Part shown: piece after piece, positions 20,629 through 30,010 of the stretch
Layout: each line of letters opens with the position of its first letter
Position numbering within the stretch: position 1 is the stretch's first letter
From: Methyloterricola oryzae
Lineage (GTDB): Bacteria; Pseudomonadota; Gammaproteobacteria; Methylococcales; Methylococcaceae
Direction of reading: 5' to 3'
DNA length: 64,000 nt
Assembly: GCF_000934725.1 (NCBI RefSeq)
Contig: NZ_JYNS01000001.1
Span: 558,001 to 622,000, forward strand
Notes under the pieces: generated by a model
Seen by the model: only the letters and a program-made list of their open reading frames with translations
What the model was told of the DNA's origin: nothing
The model's database searches: none
Program-made: the position numbers and the translations under genes

Positions 20629-21495
20629 GCTCGAATCCAATTGCGCCGGATTCAAGAGCGACGAATATAACGAGTGCTGGCAGCCCCGTCAAGGCGGAAC
20701 CAATCCAATAAGCCTTCGCCGGTGATCCCGCGCATACACACTCGCGCTGCGGATCGGTGATAGCCCAGTTTCAGACTGGACTCCGAGACCAGGGAAAGCC
20801 TGACCGGGTTTGCTGTCCCAGCCAGGTCTCGGTGTGCCCATAGGCACTGAGGTCGTCCATGAGAACGGGCCGAATGCACCGGCTGTCGATCTTGGCACGC
20901 GTCAGGCCTTGGAAGAAATTGCCATCCAGTCCCACACTGTCGACAGGCTTGGCAGCATGACAAAGTAACGCCGGGAAGGTCTCGCAAGACCTTGTCCAGA
21001 TCCGACTTGTTGGCGGCACTGAGGGTGAAACGATCGATCGGCACCGTACCCTCGATCGAATCGATGGTATCGCGGGGACTGTCGGAATCGAGTATGGGAG
21101 AAAGCCGGAAGACCGGGGCACAGACGCCGACAGCGGGACCGACACTCAGCAGGAACAGGACACGGCCAGACACCTGGGAAGCCACCACACAGCACCTCCC
21201 GCTTGGGTTCCCGCACGTCACAACTCCGCCGTCCAAGCGTACCGCATCAACGAGCACGGCGCCCCCAGTCATTCTTGTTCCATTTTCCGGGATTCTACGA
21301 AAATTCGGGACTGGCGCGAATAGACCAGTCTCACCTGGAAATCGCAGTTCATGTTTTCACGCGATTCTGCGAAACTTGCGGCCTCCAAGCCGGACTAACA
21401 GTCACGCAAGCCGCGTCGCATGCGCTTGTGGAAGTATTTCAATAACGAATGGTGCCCACGTGTACGAAACCGCCCTAGCCTCCGACTGGTTTGCA
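20629..21495. other. Unassigned region between tRNA-Pro and the DUF2231 gene
   Basis: About 865 bases. A minus-strand frame of about 200 codons crosses 20,652-21,272, but it has no recognisable fold, no good start site and switches character along its length. I treat it as non-coding or decayed sequence. It should include the tRNA promoter. Confidence 0.4.
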
Positions 21496-22104
21496 ATGAT
21501 CCCCTCCATCCATGGCGGTGCCGACGAAGCCGGGGGTGGCCTGCTGGGCCTGTTGGACAGCCTGTTGCATCAGGTCGACCGGTTCATGGAACCGGGGAAC
21601 TCCCTGGAACTATTTCCTGGTATTCAAGGCCTGGCCTTGAACCAGCACCCCATGCTGGTGCACTTTCCCATCGCCTTCTTGTTTGCCTTCTTTCTGCTGG
21701 AACTGATCGGCGCCATTCGTCATCGGGAACCCATCCGAGAAGTCGCCAGCTGGATGTTGTATCTGGGCACGATCGCGGCGGTGCTTGCAACCGGGGCAGG
21801 TTTGATCGCGGAAGACATCGTCCCACATGGCGAAGACGTGCACGACACCATGACCTGGCACGGAAGGCTGGGCCTGACGGTGGCCAGCCTCTCGCTAGTG
21901 CTCTCCGTGTGGCGTTTGTTCAGTCGCGGGCGCTTCTCCCTGATGGCGCAGACCCTGCATCTGTCGTTGGCCGGGGTGATGCTGATTTGCCTGGTATTCG
22001 GCGCCGACCTGGGCGGGCTGATGGTCTACCAGCACGGCGTGGGCGTGAAGCAGTTGCAGCATGGTGCCGAGGAACATCAACACCACGATGGGCTTGAGGA
22101 ATAA
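21496..22104 (+). CDS. DUF2231 integral membrane protein
   Basis: A 202-aa protein with an N-terminal segment of about 55 residues and then four membrane helices: HPMLVHFPIAFLFAFFLLELIG, a second ending GAGLIAEDIV, a third starting after HDTMTWHGRLGL, and a fourth in LAGVMLICLVFGADLGGLMVY. The paired His motifs (HPMLVHFP, TWHGRL, YQHG) are typical of DUF2231 and suggest haem or metal binding, which is unproven. The C-terminus is His-rich (EEHQHHDG). The start is uncertain: GTG at 21,460 is in frame, and neither candidate has a clear ribosome-binding site. Confidence 0.78.
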   Translation: MIPSIHGGADEAGGGLLGLLDSLLHQVDRFMEPGNSLELFPGIQGLALNQHPMLVHFPIAFLFAFFLLELIGAIRHREPIREVASWMLYLGTIAAVLATGAGLIAEDIVPHGEDVHDTMTWHGRLGLTVASLSLVLSVWRLFSRGRFSLMAQTLHLSLAGVMLICLVFGADLGGLMVYQHGVGVKQLQHGAEEHQHHDGLEE

Positions 22105-22165
22105 GTACCGATAGGCGCGGGTGGAGGAAGCCGCCTTCCCTGGCGACCGGAAATTTGTCTGAGCC

Positions 22166-22693
22166 TTACTGGCGCTTGCCCACGGCATAGATTAGGTTGG
22201 CACCGCCGACATCATCGGTGCCCTCACGGCGGGTAAACATGAACTCGTCGCCGTCGTTGACGATCACAAAAAAGGTCTTGAACGAGGTTCCCCACAAGGT
22301 GGCGTCCACCATGCCGGTGCCGAACTCGTCCACGCTGTAGGTGCAGGTGTCGGTGTCCTTGGAGTCCTGCGCCACGGCGGTCTTGAGCCCGGCCTTGTTG
22401 GCCATGCTGTGGATCTTGCAGTTCCCCTCGCCGTCAAAGCTGAACACACCGACCCGGATTGCCATGGCCCCGGTGGTCGCCTTGCTCACCGCATCGAAAT
22501 TGGCATCGAAGATTCCCTGGGCCGCGAAGCCGTAGTTGCCGTGGAGGGAATGCAGGCCATACCCCTCATGGTCATAATGATGCCGGCTGCGGGCCTCGGC
22601 GTTGTCGAACCCGCTCACGGCCAGGCCGCAAGCGGCGAGTATGGTCAGTGCAAAAGTTTGCGCGCGGCGATTGGAAGTGTTTGAAGAACGCAT
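22166..22693 (-). CDS. Exported protein of unknown function
   Basis: A 175-aa protein with a signal peptide (about 1-35, TFALTILAACGLAVSGF...AEA). The mature part is an all-beta pattern with LHGNYGFAAQG, FDGEGNC, a second Cys in DTCTYSV, and a repetitive FKTFFVIVNDGDEFMFTRREG ending. Two mature cysteines may form a disulfide. GGAGAC precedes the ATG. It lies tail to tail with the DUF2231 gene. No specific family is recognised. Confidence 0.7.
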   Translation of the reverse strand: MRSSNTSNRRAQTFALTILAACGLAVSGFDNAEARSRHHYDHEGYGLHSLHGNYGFAAQGIFDANFDAVSKATTGAMAIRVGVFSFDGEGNCKIHSMANKAGLKTAVAQDSKDTDTCTYSVDEFGTGMVDATLWGTSFKTFFVIVNDGDEFMFTRREGTDDVGGANLIYAVGKRQ

Positions 22694-23337
22694 GTAGTAG
22701 GTCTCCTATCAGGATTACTTTTATGATCTAGCCTCCGGCCACACAGGCCGCAGCCTTCATAACTAAGCAACATGCGTACCCCACCAATACCAATGCGATC
22801 TGTACGGTTTTAATGCCCGACTTTTCCCCAAAAACTGAGCCATATCACACAAGGGAATGATGCAATTGCCCCATTGGATTGGACCACGAGGCAGACGCAT
22901 ACGGCCCGCGTATCTTTGGGGCGGGCAAAGCCTAGGCCTGATGGACTCTGCTGTCTTGGCTGCCAGGGAAGGTTATGTTCCATGCAAAACGCCGCCAGTG
23001 ATGGTGACCACACATACTGAACATACAGATCAGCATTCCGGCAACAAGCGTTGGTCGCATCCATCGGAGTGAGTCGGCGCCGCGCCCCGCTGCGGTTTGC
23101 TTGCTGAGCTAGGCACTGATGCGCCGTATAGGTCGGGCGGCGCCGGCCGGCAGCCTGATAAGGACGAGCGCGCGCACGGACTTGCGGGACGGAGGCCGCT
23201 CCACTCTGTCAACTCCGTGCTCCTTGGTCTACCGTCCGCGAAATGAATGGACAACTGAAACAAACCGCCCCTAAGATGCCCTCAGTCGCCCTGTGGCGCG
23301 ACGCCCTGAACCCAACTGACATGACGGGAGAATAACC
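22694..23337. other. Intergenic region
   Basis: About 640 bases between divergent genes, containing only short overlapping frames with no protein signature. It presumably holds the promoters of the exported protein and of the coiled-coil gene. Nothing else is recognised. Confidence 0.45.
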
Positions 23338-23637
23338 ATGGCCGACAAGAACGAACTGATTGCCAAACTGCAAGGGCAGATCGAGGAATGGAAAGGCGAA
23401 ATGAACTCGCTGGCGGAGAAGGCTGAAGGCGCCACCGATGAAGTAAAGGCTCAGTGTGGCGAGGCGATGGACGCGCTGCGCTCCAAGTGCGAGGAAGGCG
23501 AAGCAACACTGGCTGAATGGAAGGACAAAGCCGAGGACGCCTGGGAAGACTTTCAAAAAGAAGCCGAAGCGTCTCTCGCGACTTTCAAGACCACGGTCAC
23601 GGATTCCATCGAACGCATCAAGTCGTTTTTTGCATAG
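23338..23637 (+). CDS. Small coiled-coil protein
   Basis: A 99-aa, strongly acidic, almost entirely helical protein with heptad-like repeats (LIAKLQGQIEEWKGEMNSLAEKAEG...AEDAWEDFQKEAE). GGGAG lies upstream of the ATG. No membrane helix or signal peptide. It resembles small apolipoprotein/LEA-like helical proteins in composition only; function is unknown. It is followed 63 bases later by the DUF3597 gene on the same strand. Confidence 0.75.
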   Translation: MADKNELIAKLQGQIEEWKGEMNSLAEKAEGATDEVKAQCGEAMDALRSKCEEGEATLAEWKDKAEDAWEDFQKEAEASLATFKTTVTDSIERIKSFFA

Positions 23638-23700
23638 GGCGGAAGCCGACAGAAGGTCCGTCAGCGGACCAGCCAACCAAACAGCAAAGGGGGCGATTCT

Positions 23701-24069
23701 ATGAGCCTATTCAGTTCGATTCTATCCAAATTGGGCATCGGCAGCGCGGAAGCCGCGGCAGCGCCGGAGGCCCAGGCCGCACCTGCCGCGGCGCCTTCCT
23801 CCATCAGCCCGGTGGATGTGGTAGCCAAACTGGAAAGTCTCGCCGCCTCCCACGCGGAGAAGCTCAACTGGAAGACCTCCATCGTCGATCTGATGAAGTT
23901 GCTAGGCCTCGACAGCGGCCTGTCCGCCCGCAAGGAACTGGCCACCGAACTCGGGTGTCCGGCGTCGAAGATGGAAGACTCGGCACAAATGAACATGTGG
24001 CTGCACAAGACGGTCATGCAAAAACTGGCCGACAACGGGGGCAACATCCCGACCGAACTGCTGAATTGA
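23701..24069 (+). CDS. DUF3597 family protein
   Basis: A 122-aa protein with a short N-terminal part (MSLFSSILSKLGIG), an Ala/Pro-rich linker (about 16-35), and a conserved C-terminal domain beginning VDVVAKLESLAASHAEKLNWKTSIVDLMKLLGLDS and ending NMWLHKTVMQKLADNGG. This domain is the DUF3597 hallmark, related in pattern to LysM-linked small proteins. AAGGGGG precedes the ATG. Function unknown. Confidence 0.85.
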   Translation: MSLFSSILSKLGIGSAEAAAAPEAQAAPAAAPSSISPVDVVAKLESLAASHAEKLNWKTSIVDLMKLLGLDSGLSARKELATELGCPASKMEDSAQMNMWLHKTVMQKLADNGGNIPTELLN

Positions 24070-24442
24070 GCCTTTGAGAAAAGGCCGGAACGACCGCTGG
24101 ACCGGACCAATCTCGTACGGAAGGCCGGTCCCCTGCTGCTTTCCCGGGAAGTCCTTGACGCTCCCCGCGCTGCCGTAGAGACCGGCCTTTGCAGCGGATT
24201 CAGCCCCTTCAGCAATACCGAGACGCATGGGATAAAGAGCCAGTGATCTATCGGCCTTTGGCCTGTCCGCGTTGCGGCCTGGGTATGGCCGATCTTGCTA
24301 AAGACGCCTGAGGCGAACTTCCGCGACGATTTGCTGGCCATATGACGGGCGCACTTGATTCTGAAGATTTGGGCCGCGGTCAGCACAACTTTTGTAGCTG
24401 TTTGATTACTGCCACCACGCAGTGTTCGCAATACGATCCGCG
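24070..24442. other. Convergent intergenic region
   Basis: About 370 bases between the ends of the DUF3597 gene and uvrB. No gene, hairpin with U-run, or RNA is recognised. Confidence 0.4.
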
Positions 24443-26533
24443 CTAGGCGCCCTCGATGAAGGCCTCGTCCTGCAACTGGCGAATCTGGTCGCGCAAGCGG
24501 GCGGCATCCTCGAACTCCAGATTGCGGGCATGGGCGTACATCTTCTCCTCCAGGCTCTTGATGAGCTTGGCCGCCTCCGCCGGCTTGAGAGCCCGGTAAT
24601 CCGCCGATTCCTCCGCCACCTTGGTCTTGGGTTTGGGCGCGAAACGCGCGCCGGCGCCTGGAATCGGCACTTCCAGAATATCGGTGACGTCGCGCACCAC
24701 GCCCTTGGGGGTGATGCCCATGCGCTGGTTGAAGTCGGTCTGCTTTTCCCGGCGGCGGCTGGTTTCCTCCAGGGCACGCTCGATGGAGCCGGTCATCTGA
24801 TCGGCGTAGAGAATCGCCTTGCCATGGATGTTGCGGGCGGCCCGGCCGATGGTCTGGATCAGCGACACGGTGGAGCGCAGGAAGCCCTCCTTGTCCGCGT
24901 CCAGCACCGCCACCAGAGACACCTCGGGAATATCCAGGCCTTCGCGCAGCAGGTTGATCCCCACCAGCACGTCGAACTTGCCCAGGCGCAGGTCGCGGAT
25001 GATCTCCACGCGCTCCACGGTTTCCACGTCCGAGTGCAGATAACGCACGCGGACGTCGTGGTCCAGCAGGTATTCGGTCAGATCCTCCGCCATGCGTTTG
25101 GTGAGGGTGGTCACCAGCACCCGCTCTTCCTTGGCAATGCGTTGACGGATCTCGGACAGCAGGTCGTCCACCTGGGTGGTGGCGGGCCGGATCTCGACCT
25201 CAGGATCAACCAGGCCGGTGGGCCTGACCACCTGCTCGATGATGGCGCCGGAATGCTCGCGCTCGTAGGGGCCGGGGGTCGCGGAAATGTAAATGCGCTG
25301 CGGCGCGCGCTGCTCGAACTCCTCGAACTTGAGGGGCCGGTTGTCCAGCGCCGAGGGTAAGCGGAAGCCGTATTCCACCAGCGTTTCCTTGCGCGAGCGG
25401 TCGCCGCGGAACATGGCGCCGATCTGCGGGATGGTGACGTGGCTCTCGTCGATCACCACCAGGGAATCCGGCGGCAGGTAATCGAACAGGGTGGGCGGCG
25501 GCTCGCCCGCCTGCTGCCCGGAGAGATAGCGGGAGTAGTTCTCGATGCCGGAGCAATAACCTACCTCGATGATGATCTCCAGATCGTACAGGGTGCGCTG
25601 CTCCAGGCGCTGGGCCTCCACCAGCTTGTTGAGGGAGCGCAGTTCCTCCAGGCGCTGCTTCAACTCCACCTTGATCTCCTCCACCGCTGCCAGCAGCTTT
25701 TCCCTGGGGGTCACGTAGTGGGTCTTGGGATAGACGGTGTAGCGGGCGATGCGCGAGAGGATCTCGCCGGTGAGGGGATCGAACAGGGACAGGCGCTCGA
25801 TCTCGTCATCGAACAACTCCACCCGCAGCGCCTCCTTCTCCGATTCCGCCGGGTAGATGTCGATCACCTCGCCCCGTACGCGGTAGGTGGCGCGGCGCAG
25901 TTCGGTTTCGTTGCGCGTGTACTGCAGTTCCGCCAGACGCCGCAGCAGGGTGCGCTGGTCGATCAGGTCGCCGCGCACCAGGTGCAGCACCATGCTGAAA
26001 TACGAGGCCGGCTCACCCAAGCCATAGATGGCGGACACCGTCGCCACAATCACCGTATCGCGCCGCTCGATCAGCGCCTTGGTGGCGGACAATCGCATCT
26101 GCTCGATGTGCTCGTTGAGTGAGGCGTCCTTTGCGATGTAGGTGTCGGACGAAGGCACGTAGGCCTCCGGCTGGTAGTAGTCGTAATAGGAGACGAAGTA
26201 CTCCACCGAGTTCTCCGGAAAGAACTCCTTCATCTCGCCATACAACTGCGCCGCCAGGGTCTTGTTGGGCGCCATGATGAGGGTGGGCCGCTGCACCTGC
26301 GCGATCACATTGGCCACGGTGAAGGTCTTGCCCGAGCCGGTCACGCCCAGCAAAGTCTGGTGCAACTCGCCGTCGCCGAGCCCTTCCACCAACTGCCGGA
26401 TGGCCTCCGGCTGGTCGCCCGCGGGCTGGAAGCGACTGTGCAATATGAACTTTTTTTCCCGGGAAGGATTCAGGGGGGCGGGCTCATCTTGTATCATGTG
26501 CGATTGCTGCCACTTGGACGCCAATTCTTTCAT
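24443..26533 (-). CDS. uvrB: Excinuclease ABC subunit UvrB
   Basis: Damage-verification helicase subunit of nucleotide excision repair. The 696-aa product, starting at [12 protein letters not shown] behind a G-rich site, contains Walker [14 protein letters not shown], the damage-clamping hairpin region [34 protein letters not shown], helicase motifs [18 protein letters not shown] and QTIGRAARN, and a C-terminal UVR helix pair ([24 protein letters not shown]) that contacts UvrC. A second Met at 26,497 is an alternative start. The frame stays open upstream through the divergent aminotransferase gene, but that extension is an antisense artefact. Confidence 0.97.
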   Translation of the reverse strand: MKELASKWQQSHMIQDEPAPLNPSREKKFILHSRFQPAGDQPEAIRQLVEGLGDGELHQTLLGVTGSGKTFTVANVIAQVQRPTLIMAPNKTLAAQLYGEMKEFFPENSVEYFVSYYDYYQPEAYVPSSDTYIAKDASLNEHIEQMRLSATKALIERRDTVIVATVSAIYGLGEPASYFSMVLHLVRGDLIDQRTLLRRLAELQYTRNETELRRATYRVRGEVIDIYPAESEKEALRVELFDDEIERLSLFDPLTGEILSRIARYTVYPKTHYVTPREKLLAAVEEIKVELKQRLEELRSLNKLVEAQRLEQRTLYDLEIIIEVGYCSGIENYSRYLSGQQAGEPPPTLFDYLPPDSLVVIDESHVTIPQIGAMFRGDRSRKETLVEYGFRLPSALDNRPLKFEEFEQRAPQRIYISATPGPYEREHSGAIIEQVVRPTGLVDPEVEIRPATTQVDDLLSEIRQRIAKEERVLVTTLTKRMAEDLTEYLLDHDVRVRYLHSDVETVERVEIIRDLRLGKFDVLVGINLLREGLDIPEVSLVAVLDADKEGFLRSTVSLIQTIGRAARNIHGKAILYADQMTGSIERALEETSRRREKQTDFNQRMGITPKGVVRDVTDILEVPIPGAGARFAPKPKTKVAEESADYRALKPAEAAKLIKSLEEKMYAHARNLEFEDAARLRDQIRQLQDEAFIEGA

Positions 26534-26563
26534 ACCAACCCCCGGGAACCACCTCGACCACCC

Positions 26564-27748
26564 ATGAGCATACAACTTTCCGACCGCGTACAGTCGATCA
26601 AGCCCTCCCCCACCCTGGCCGTGACCGCCCGCGCCAACGCCATGCGCGCCGCCGGCAAGGACATCATCGGCCTGGGAGCCGGCGAACCCGATTTCGATAC
26701 CCCGGACCACATCAAGCAGGCCGCCATCAAGGCCATCAACGACGGTTTCACCAAGTACACCGCCGTGGAGGGTACGCCCGGACTGAAGAAGGCCATTGTA
26801 GCGAAGTTCAAGCGGGAAAACGGGCTGGACTATGACGTGAAGCAGGTGCTGGTGTCCTGCGGCGGCAAGCAGAGCTTCTACAACCTGGCGCAGGCGCTGA
26901 TCAACCCCGGCGACGAGGTCATCATCCCGGCACCGTATTGGGTGTCCTATCCGGACATGGTGCTCCTGGCCGGCGGCGTGCCGGTGATCGTCTCCGCCAC
27001 GCAGGAGCAGCGCTACAAGATCACCCCGGCGCAGTTGAAGGCCGCCCTGACCCCCAAGACGCGCTTGTTCGTCATCAACAGCCCGTCCAATCCCACCGGC
27101 ATCGCCTACAGCCTGGACGAACTCAAGGCCCTGGGCGAAGTGCTGCGAGGCTGCCCGGATGTGATCATCGCCACCGACGACATGTACGAACACATCGTCT
27201 GGCAAGAGGGCAGTTTCAGCAATATCCTCAACGCCTGTCCCGACCTGTACGACAGGACCATGGTGCTGAATGGCGTGTCCAAGGCCTATTCCATGACGGG
27301 CTGGCGCATCGGCTATGCGGCGGGTCCGCAGCGGCTGATCGAAGCCATGGGCAACATCCAGTCGCAGAGCACCTCCAACCCCACCTCCATTTCCCAGGTG
27401 GCGGCGGAAACCGGCCTCAACGGCGACCAGTCCTTCATCCGCCACATGGTCAAGGCCTTCAAGGAACGGCACGATTTCGTGGTGGGCGCGCTGAACGCGA
27501 TGGACGGCGTGTCCTGCGTGGAAACCGACGGCACATTCTATGTGCTGCCCAACATCCAGGCGGTCATCGACCGCATGGGCTTGGCGGACGACGTGGCGCT
27601 CTCCGAGCGCCTGATCGAACAGGCGGGCGTGGCCATCGTTCCCGGCTCGGCTTTCGGCTGCCCCGGCCATGCGCGCCTGTCCATCGCCACCAGCATGGCC
27701 AACCTGGAAAAGGCCATGGACCGGCTGAAGACCGGCTTCGCGGGCTGA
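26564..27748 (+). CDS. aspC: Aspartate aminotransferase (subgroup Ib)
   Basis: Transfers the amino group between aspartate and 2-oxoglutarate using PLP. The 394-aa sequence shows [37 protein letters not shown], the PLP-lysine region [16 protein letters not shown] (Lys about 239) and GTFYVLP. This pattern fits the Ib subgroup found in many bacteria, which may also act in other transaminations including arogenate/prephenate. Divergent from uvrB with only about 30 bases between starts, so the promoters overlap. A perfect GC hairpin lies just after the stop. Confidence 0.93.
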   Translation: MSIQLSDRVQSIKPSPTLAVTARANAMRAAGKDIIGLGAGEPDFDTPDHIKQAAIKAINDGFTKYTAVEGTPGLKKAIVAKFKRENGLDYDVKQVLVSCGGKQSFYNLAQALINPGDEVIIPAPYWVSYPDMVLLAGGVPVIVSATQEQRYKITPAQLKAALTPKTRLFVINSPSNPTGIAYSLDELKALGEVLRGCPDVIIATDDMYEHIVWQEGSFSNILNACPDLYDRTMVLNGVSKAYSMTGWRIGYAAGPQRLIEAMGNIQSQSTSNPTSISQVAAETGLNGDQSFIRHMVKAFKERHDFVVGALNAMDGVSCVETDGTFYVLPNIQAVIDRMGLADDVALSERLIEQAGVAIVPGSAFGCPGHARLSIATSMANLEKAMDRLKTGFAG

Positions 27749-27763
27749 AACGAGACCCTCATC

Positions 27764-27788
27764 GCCGCCGCCCTCAATGGGCGGCGGC
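27764..27788 (+). terminator. GC-rich hairpin after aspC
   Basis: GCCGCCGCCC pairs perfectly over 10 bases with GGGCGGCGGC around a TCAAT loop, 15 bases after the stop codon. There is no U-run, so it may act as a weak terminator or an mRNA 3' stabiliser rather than a classical intrinsic terminator. Confidence 0.5.
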
Positions 27789-28139
27789 ATGGCGCGGGCC
27801 ATGGATCTGACCCAAACCAACTTCCTTATTCGTGCTCTCGAGCTATTTGCGCGCTTGATTTCCCATTCAGCCGCGCTGAGCATCGCAGCTTGACGGGTGG
27901 ATAAGCCCAGCGGGGCGATTCAGGAACGAGCCGCGGCGGCGGAGGGCAATGGATTGCCCTTCTGCCGACCCACCCGGCAAGCGAGAAGCGCAAGAGGTTT
28001 CGCGGCTGTCGGGTGGCCTTTCTTTTGGATACTTTTCTTTGGCCACGCAAAGAAAAGTATCTCGCCTTCCGGTGCGAGAACCGGATTCAAATAGCCTTCG
28101 CTGAGCGACTCCAATGCAGGAAAGAACCCTAATTCTGCG
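27789..28139. other. Intergenic region with a palindromic element
   Basis: No gene is recognised. The right part (about 27,955-28,075) has the composition of a mobile or dispersed intergenic element: a C-rich stretch, then a T-rich stretch with a perfect long hairpin at 28,029-28,060. Confidence 0.45.
28029..28060. repeat. Perfect 13-bp palindrome, candidate dispersed intergenic repeat
   Basis: ATACTTTTCTTTG (28,029-28,041) and CAAAGAAAAGTAT (28,048-28,060) are exact reverse complements around a 6-base loop. The surrounding text (GGCCTTTCTTTTGG...GGCCACGC) resembles a palindromic intergenic element that I know to be widespread in proteobacterial genomes. Only one copy is visible in this window. 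Confidence 0.55.
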
Positions 28140-28319
28140 CTAAATCGCCTGAAGGTGACAATCGGGGATGCGGTAGATGGAATCCCCGAACTCAACCATC
28201 CCATCACCCTCCCGCTGCTCCCCCACCTGGCCGAGGAAGGGTCGCATCTTCTCCACCCAGTAGCCTTCCTCCATGCCGGCGTCGAACTCTTCCTCGGTCA
28301 AAATCCAGCGTACTTGCAT
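28140..28319 (-). CDS. 59-aa acidic protein
   Basis: A short gene missed by a 60-residue cutoff. GAGGTGG stands 3-4 bases before the ATG, and the 59-codon product is well formed: MQVRWILTEEEFDAGMEEGY followed by a WVEKMRPFLGQ segment, EFGDSIYRIPDCHLQAI, stop TAG. It is acidic, has several aromatic residues, and its codon use is like the neighbours. No family is recognised; it could be a small regulator or an adaptor. It is divergent from the symporter gene, about 100 bases away. Confidence 0.65.
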   Translation of the reverse strand: MQVRWILTEEEFDAGMEEGYWVEKMRPFLGQVGEQREGDGMVEFGDSIYRIPDCHLQAI

Positions 28320-28422
28320 GTTCCACCTCGCATCGGTTCTGATTTTGTAAGCGGCACGGTCTGCGCGTCGCCACCGGCTTTCGCGCTAGAATGGGGCTCC
28401 CTCCGCAGACGCCGCAAACCCC

Positions 28423-29694
28423 ATGACCGCCCCTGCCCATTCCCACACCCATCCCTCCAATCGCCAGACCCTGTATGTCCTGCTCGCCCTGATCCTGGGC
28501 GTAGCCGCCGGCGAGCTGCTGCACCTGAGCTTCGGCGATGGCCGAGAGGCGGGAGCACACCCGGTATTATCGGGGCTGCTGGAGCTGTTCGGCATCCTCA
28601 CCGATGTGTTCATGCGCCTGGTGAAGATGATCATCGCGCCCCTGGTATTCGCCACCCTGGTGGTGGGCATGGCCAAGATGGGCGACGGCCGCAGCGTCGG
28701 GCGCATAGGCGGCAAAGCCATCCTGTGGTTCTTCTCGGCCTCGGTCCTCAGCCTCCTGCTCGGCATGCTGCTGGTGAACCTGTTTTCACCCGGCGAAGCC
28801 ATGCACCTGGAACTTCCTCCCGCAGACAGCGAAAGCGGGCTGGCCAAGACGGCACCCTCGCTCGCCAACTTCGTCGCCCATATCGTGCCCAAGAGCATCG
28901 CCGAGGCCATGGCGCAGAACGAGATACTGCAGATCGTGGTGTTCTCGGTCTTCTTCGGCGTCGCCTGCGCCCAGCTGGGCGAATTGGCGGCACCCATGGT
29001 ACATGCGCTGGATGCCCTGGGCCACATCATGCTCAAGGTCACCAGCTACGTGATGCATTTTGCGCCCGTGGCCGTTTTTTCCGCCATCGCCTCGGTGATC
29101 GGCAAACAAGGGCTGGGTGTCCTCGCCACCTACGGCGTGTTCATTGGCGAGTTCTACCTGGCCCTGTTCCTTCTCTGGTGCGTGCTGGGACTGGCCGGCT
29201 ATCTGTTCCTGGGTAGGCGGATAGGCTCGCTGCTTCGGCATATCCGCGAGCCCATGCTGCTCGCCTTCGGCACCGCCAGCAGCGAGGCCGCCTACCCCAT
29301 GCTGCTGCGGCAGTTGGAACGCTTCGGCTGCGAGGAGCGAGTGTGCGGTTTCGTGCTGCCCCTGGGATATTCCTTCAACCTGGACGGCAGCATGATGTAC
29401 ATGACCTTCGCCGTGCTGTTCATCGCGCAGGCCTACGGCATCCAGATGCCCCTGGGCGATCAGTTGCTGATGCTGCTGGTGCTGCTGTTCACCAGCAAAG
29501 GCGTGGCCGGAGTGCCCAGGGCGTCGCTCATCGTGATCTCGGCGACCCTGTCCATGTTCAAGATTCCGGAGGCTGGCCTGTTGCTGCTGCTGGGAATCGA
29601 CCAGTTGTTAGACATGGGCCGCAGCGCCACCAATGTGCTCGGCAACAGCATCGCCACCGCCGTGGTCAGCCGCTGGGAGAAGGCGCTGCACTGA
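28423..29694 (+). CDS. Dicarboxylate/amino-acid:cation symporter (DAACS family)
   Basis: A 423-aa inner-membrane carrier of the GltP/DctA type, importing dicarboxylates or acidic amino acids with protons or sodium. Seen: eight or so hydrophobic segments, RLVKMIIAPLVFATLVVGMAKMGD, the re-entrant hairpin region FGTASSEAAYPMLL (serine-rich loop), the SFNLDGSMMYMTFAVLFIAQA helix with the Asn-Asp substrate/cation residues, and the DMGRSATNVLGN signature near the C-terminus. Length is normal. The N-terminus is His-rich (APAHSHTHPSN). Confidence 0.92.
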   Translation: MTAPAHSHTHPSNRQTLYVLLALILGVAAGELLHLSFGDGREAGAHPVLSGLLELFGILTDVFMRLVKMIIAPLVFATLVVGMAKMGDGRSVGRIGGKAILWFFSASVLSLLLGMLLVNLFSPGEAMHLELPPADSESGLAKTAPSLANFVAHIVPKSIAEAMAQNEILQIVVFSVFFGVACAQLGELAAPMVHALDALGHIMLKVTSYVMHFAPVAVFSAIASVIGKQGLGVLATYGVFIGEFYLALFLLWCVLGLAGYLFLGRRIGSLLRHIREPMLLAFGTASSEAAYPMLLRQLERFGCEERVCGFVLPLGYSFNLDGSMMYMTFAVLFIAQAYGIQMPLGDQLLMLLVLLFTSKGVAGVPRASLIVISATLSMFKIPEAGLLLLLGIDQLLDMGRSATNVLGNSIATAVVSRWEKALH

Positions 29695-29697
29695 ACT

Positions 29698-30006
29698 CTA
29701 CTCCCAGGGCGGTGCTTCGCCGTCGTAAGGAACAAAATGGGGGTCGGCCGGCGCGGTATGGGCAATGGTGACCACGCCGCCCGGAGCTGGCTTGGCAGCC
29801 GGAGAATGGTCCACGTCGGGAGTCCCGGCACCCGCCGGCATCCAGGCGGAAAACGCGGCCAAGTCGATCCCGCCTGGCACGTACCATTTCTTGCGGGCCG
29901 GATCCCAGCGGGCGCCCAGAGCCTTGGCTTGATCCTTCTGTGCGTAGGGAACTTCGAGATAGTGCTTGGCCCCCGGCGCGCGGCCGGAGCCCGCTTGGCC
30001 GGCCAT
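29698..30006 (-). CDS. DUF5710-domain protein
   Basis: A 102-aa protein starting at MAGQAGSGRAPGAKHYL, with its ATG 4 bases after the mlaA stop. Residues about 13-55 carry the DUF5710 pattern (YLEVPYAQKDQAKALGARWDPARKKWYVPGG), a short domain common in plasmid and phage primase-like proteins, here alone. The tail is Pro-rich and ends VPYDGEAPPWE. Function unknown; co-transcription with mlaA is likely from the spacing. Confidence 0.75.
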   Translation of the reverse strand: MAGQAGSGRAPGAKHYLEVPYAQKDQAKALGARWDPARKKWYVPGGIDLAAFSAWMPAGAGTPDVDHSPAAKPAPGGVVTIAHTAPADPHFVPYDGEAPPWE

Positions 30007-30010
30007 CGGC

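Noticed and set aside
20652-21272. 206-codon minus-strand frame beside tRNA-Pro
   Set aside because: No recognisable protein, weak start context and uneven composition; kept as an unassigned stretch.
26534-27883. 450-codon N-terminal extension of uvrB
   Set aside because: It runs antisense through the aminotransferase gene and has no UvrB homology; the canonical UvrB start is at 26,533.
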